A stretch of 36,738 bases of DNA from a virus: positions 1 through 36,738 of the IMG/VR virus record IMGVR_UViG_3300021963_000340. The stretch is one strand, 5' to 3'. Made by a program: the position numbers and the translations under genes. The notes below the pieces were generated by a model. It worked only from the letters and a program-made list of their open reading frames with translations. It ran no database searches and was not told where the DNA came from. Positions 36,167-36,738 of this stretch are shown here, in pieces; the first letter of the stretch is position 1, and each line of letters opens with the position of its first letter.

Positions 36167-36738
36167 ATGAGTTATAACGGATCAGGGGTATTCGTCATCA
36201 ACAGTACCGGCGAGCCTGCGGTCGCCAACACGCTCATTACCGCCGCGATTCACAATGCGCTGACAGCAGACCTGGCGACAGGGCTATCTACAGCAGTCAC
36301 CAAGGACGGGCAGACGACCCCGACGGCGAACATCCCGCTAGGGGGATTCAAGCTCACAGGCGTAGGGGCAGCCACGGCACGAACCGATGCTGCCTCGCTC
36401 GCGTCGATTCAGGACGGGACAGGAACCTACGTCGCTACGGTGGGTGGGACGGCTGACGCGATCACGCTCACGGCCTCACCTGCGATTACCGCGTATGTGG
36501 CAGGGCAGACGTTTCGCTGGATTGCGAGCGGGGCGAATACGACTGCTGTGACGGTGGCGGTCAGCGGCCTCGCAGCCAAGGCAATTACCAAGAACGGAAC
36601 GACCGCACTCGTCGCTGGCGACATTGCGAGCGGGGCGATGGTCCAGGCGACCTACGATGGGACTCGCTTCATCCTTGGAGTCATCAATACGAACACGGCG
36701 GTCCTCCCCCTCGCAGGTGGCAACATGGTCGGCGGCAG
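36167..36738 (+). CDS. Tail fibre, N-terminal part (3' end cut by window)
   Basis: Starts MSYNGSGVFVINSTGEPAVANTLITAAIHNALTADLATGLSTAVTKDGQTTPTANIPLGG, a typical phage fibre N-terminus that attaches to the tail, followed by TGVGAATARTDAASLASIQDGTGTYVATVGGTADAIT, a shaft repeat common in fibres. From 36574 it runs into the same module as at base 1. If the ends are joined at the 126-bp match, the frame continues and the complete fibre is 495 residues (136 plus 359). GGGGGG lies about ten bases before ATG. Confidence 0.85.
   Translation, partial: MSYNGSGVFVINSTGEPAVANTLITAAIHNALTADLATGLSTAVTKDGQTTPTANIPLGGFKLTGVGAATARTDAASLASIQDGTGTYVATVGGTADAITLTASPAITAYVAGQTFRWIASGANTTAVTVAVSGLAAKAITKNGTTALVAGDIASGAMVQATYDGTRFILGVINTNTAVLPLAGGNMVGG
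36574..36699. repeat. Right copy of 126-bp terminal direct repeat
   Basis: Identical to 1-126. The 39 bases after it (36700-36738) encode VLPLAGGNMVGG where the left end encodes VLPLAGGNLTGG, differing at many bases. Confidence 0.95.

Noticed and set aside
1-36738. CRISPR array, tRNA, rRNA, insertion sequence or integrase
   Set aside because: No spaced repeat array, no cloverleaf, and no transposase or recombinase motif was seen on either strand.

Overview
The window is an almost complete genome map of a tailed double-stranded DNA phage. Gene order (small packaging protein, large terminase, P22-type portal, scaffold, coat, gp4-like neck, gp10-like nozzle, injection proteins, tail fibre, lysis) is that of a short-tailed podovirus. 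There is no integrase, repressor, DNA polymerase, rRNA or tRNA that I can recognise. The DNA is GC-rich and the phage cannot be assigned to a cultured host from sequence alone; a Gram-negative host is plausible from the membrane-anchored coiled-coil protein and holin in the lysis block, but this is inference.

Layout. There are two converging transcription units. The leftward early unit runs from 12425 down to 3800 and holds about 25 small overlapping genes: an ERF-type annealing protein, a RusA-like resolvase, a replication-initiator-like protein, zinc-ribbon and ribbon-helix-helix proteins, a stand-alone TSCPD domain and many short orphans. The rightward late unit starts at 13202, passes packaging and head genes (13768-24526), neck and nozzle genes (26575-29534) and injection genes (30051-36165), reaches the tail fibre at 36167, leaves the window, re-enters at base 1 and ends with lysis genes, a metallopeptidase and a phosphoesterase at 3803. 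Between the two units lies a 776-bp divergent control region (12426-13201) packed with short repeats and 15 CTAG sites.

The tail fibre is cut by the window ends. Bases 1-126 equal 36574-36699 exactly, and joining there keeps the frame and gives one 495-residue fibre, so the map is probably circular (about 36.57 kb, circularly permuted or terminally redundant). After the 126-bp match the two ends diverge but stay homologous, which hints at fibre variants in the population or at repeated fibre modules. A third copy of the same module, about 88 percent identical, sits inside a small early gene on the other strand.

The most unusual content is: (1) a 665-residue fusion of a glycosyltransferase-like domain, a DUF115/MptE-like domain and a methyltransferase placed between head and neck genes; (2) a second enzyme group (GNAT acetyltransferase, methyltransferase, PAPS-reductase-like PP-loop enzyme) among the injection genes, with a possible own promoter; (3) a likely small structured RNA with terminator and pseudoknot in the only large gap of the early unit; (4) re-used gene-junction cassettes that carry the ribosome binding site and the stop/start overlap.
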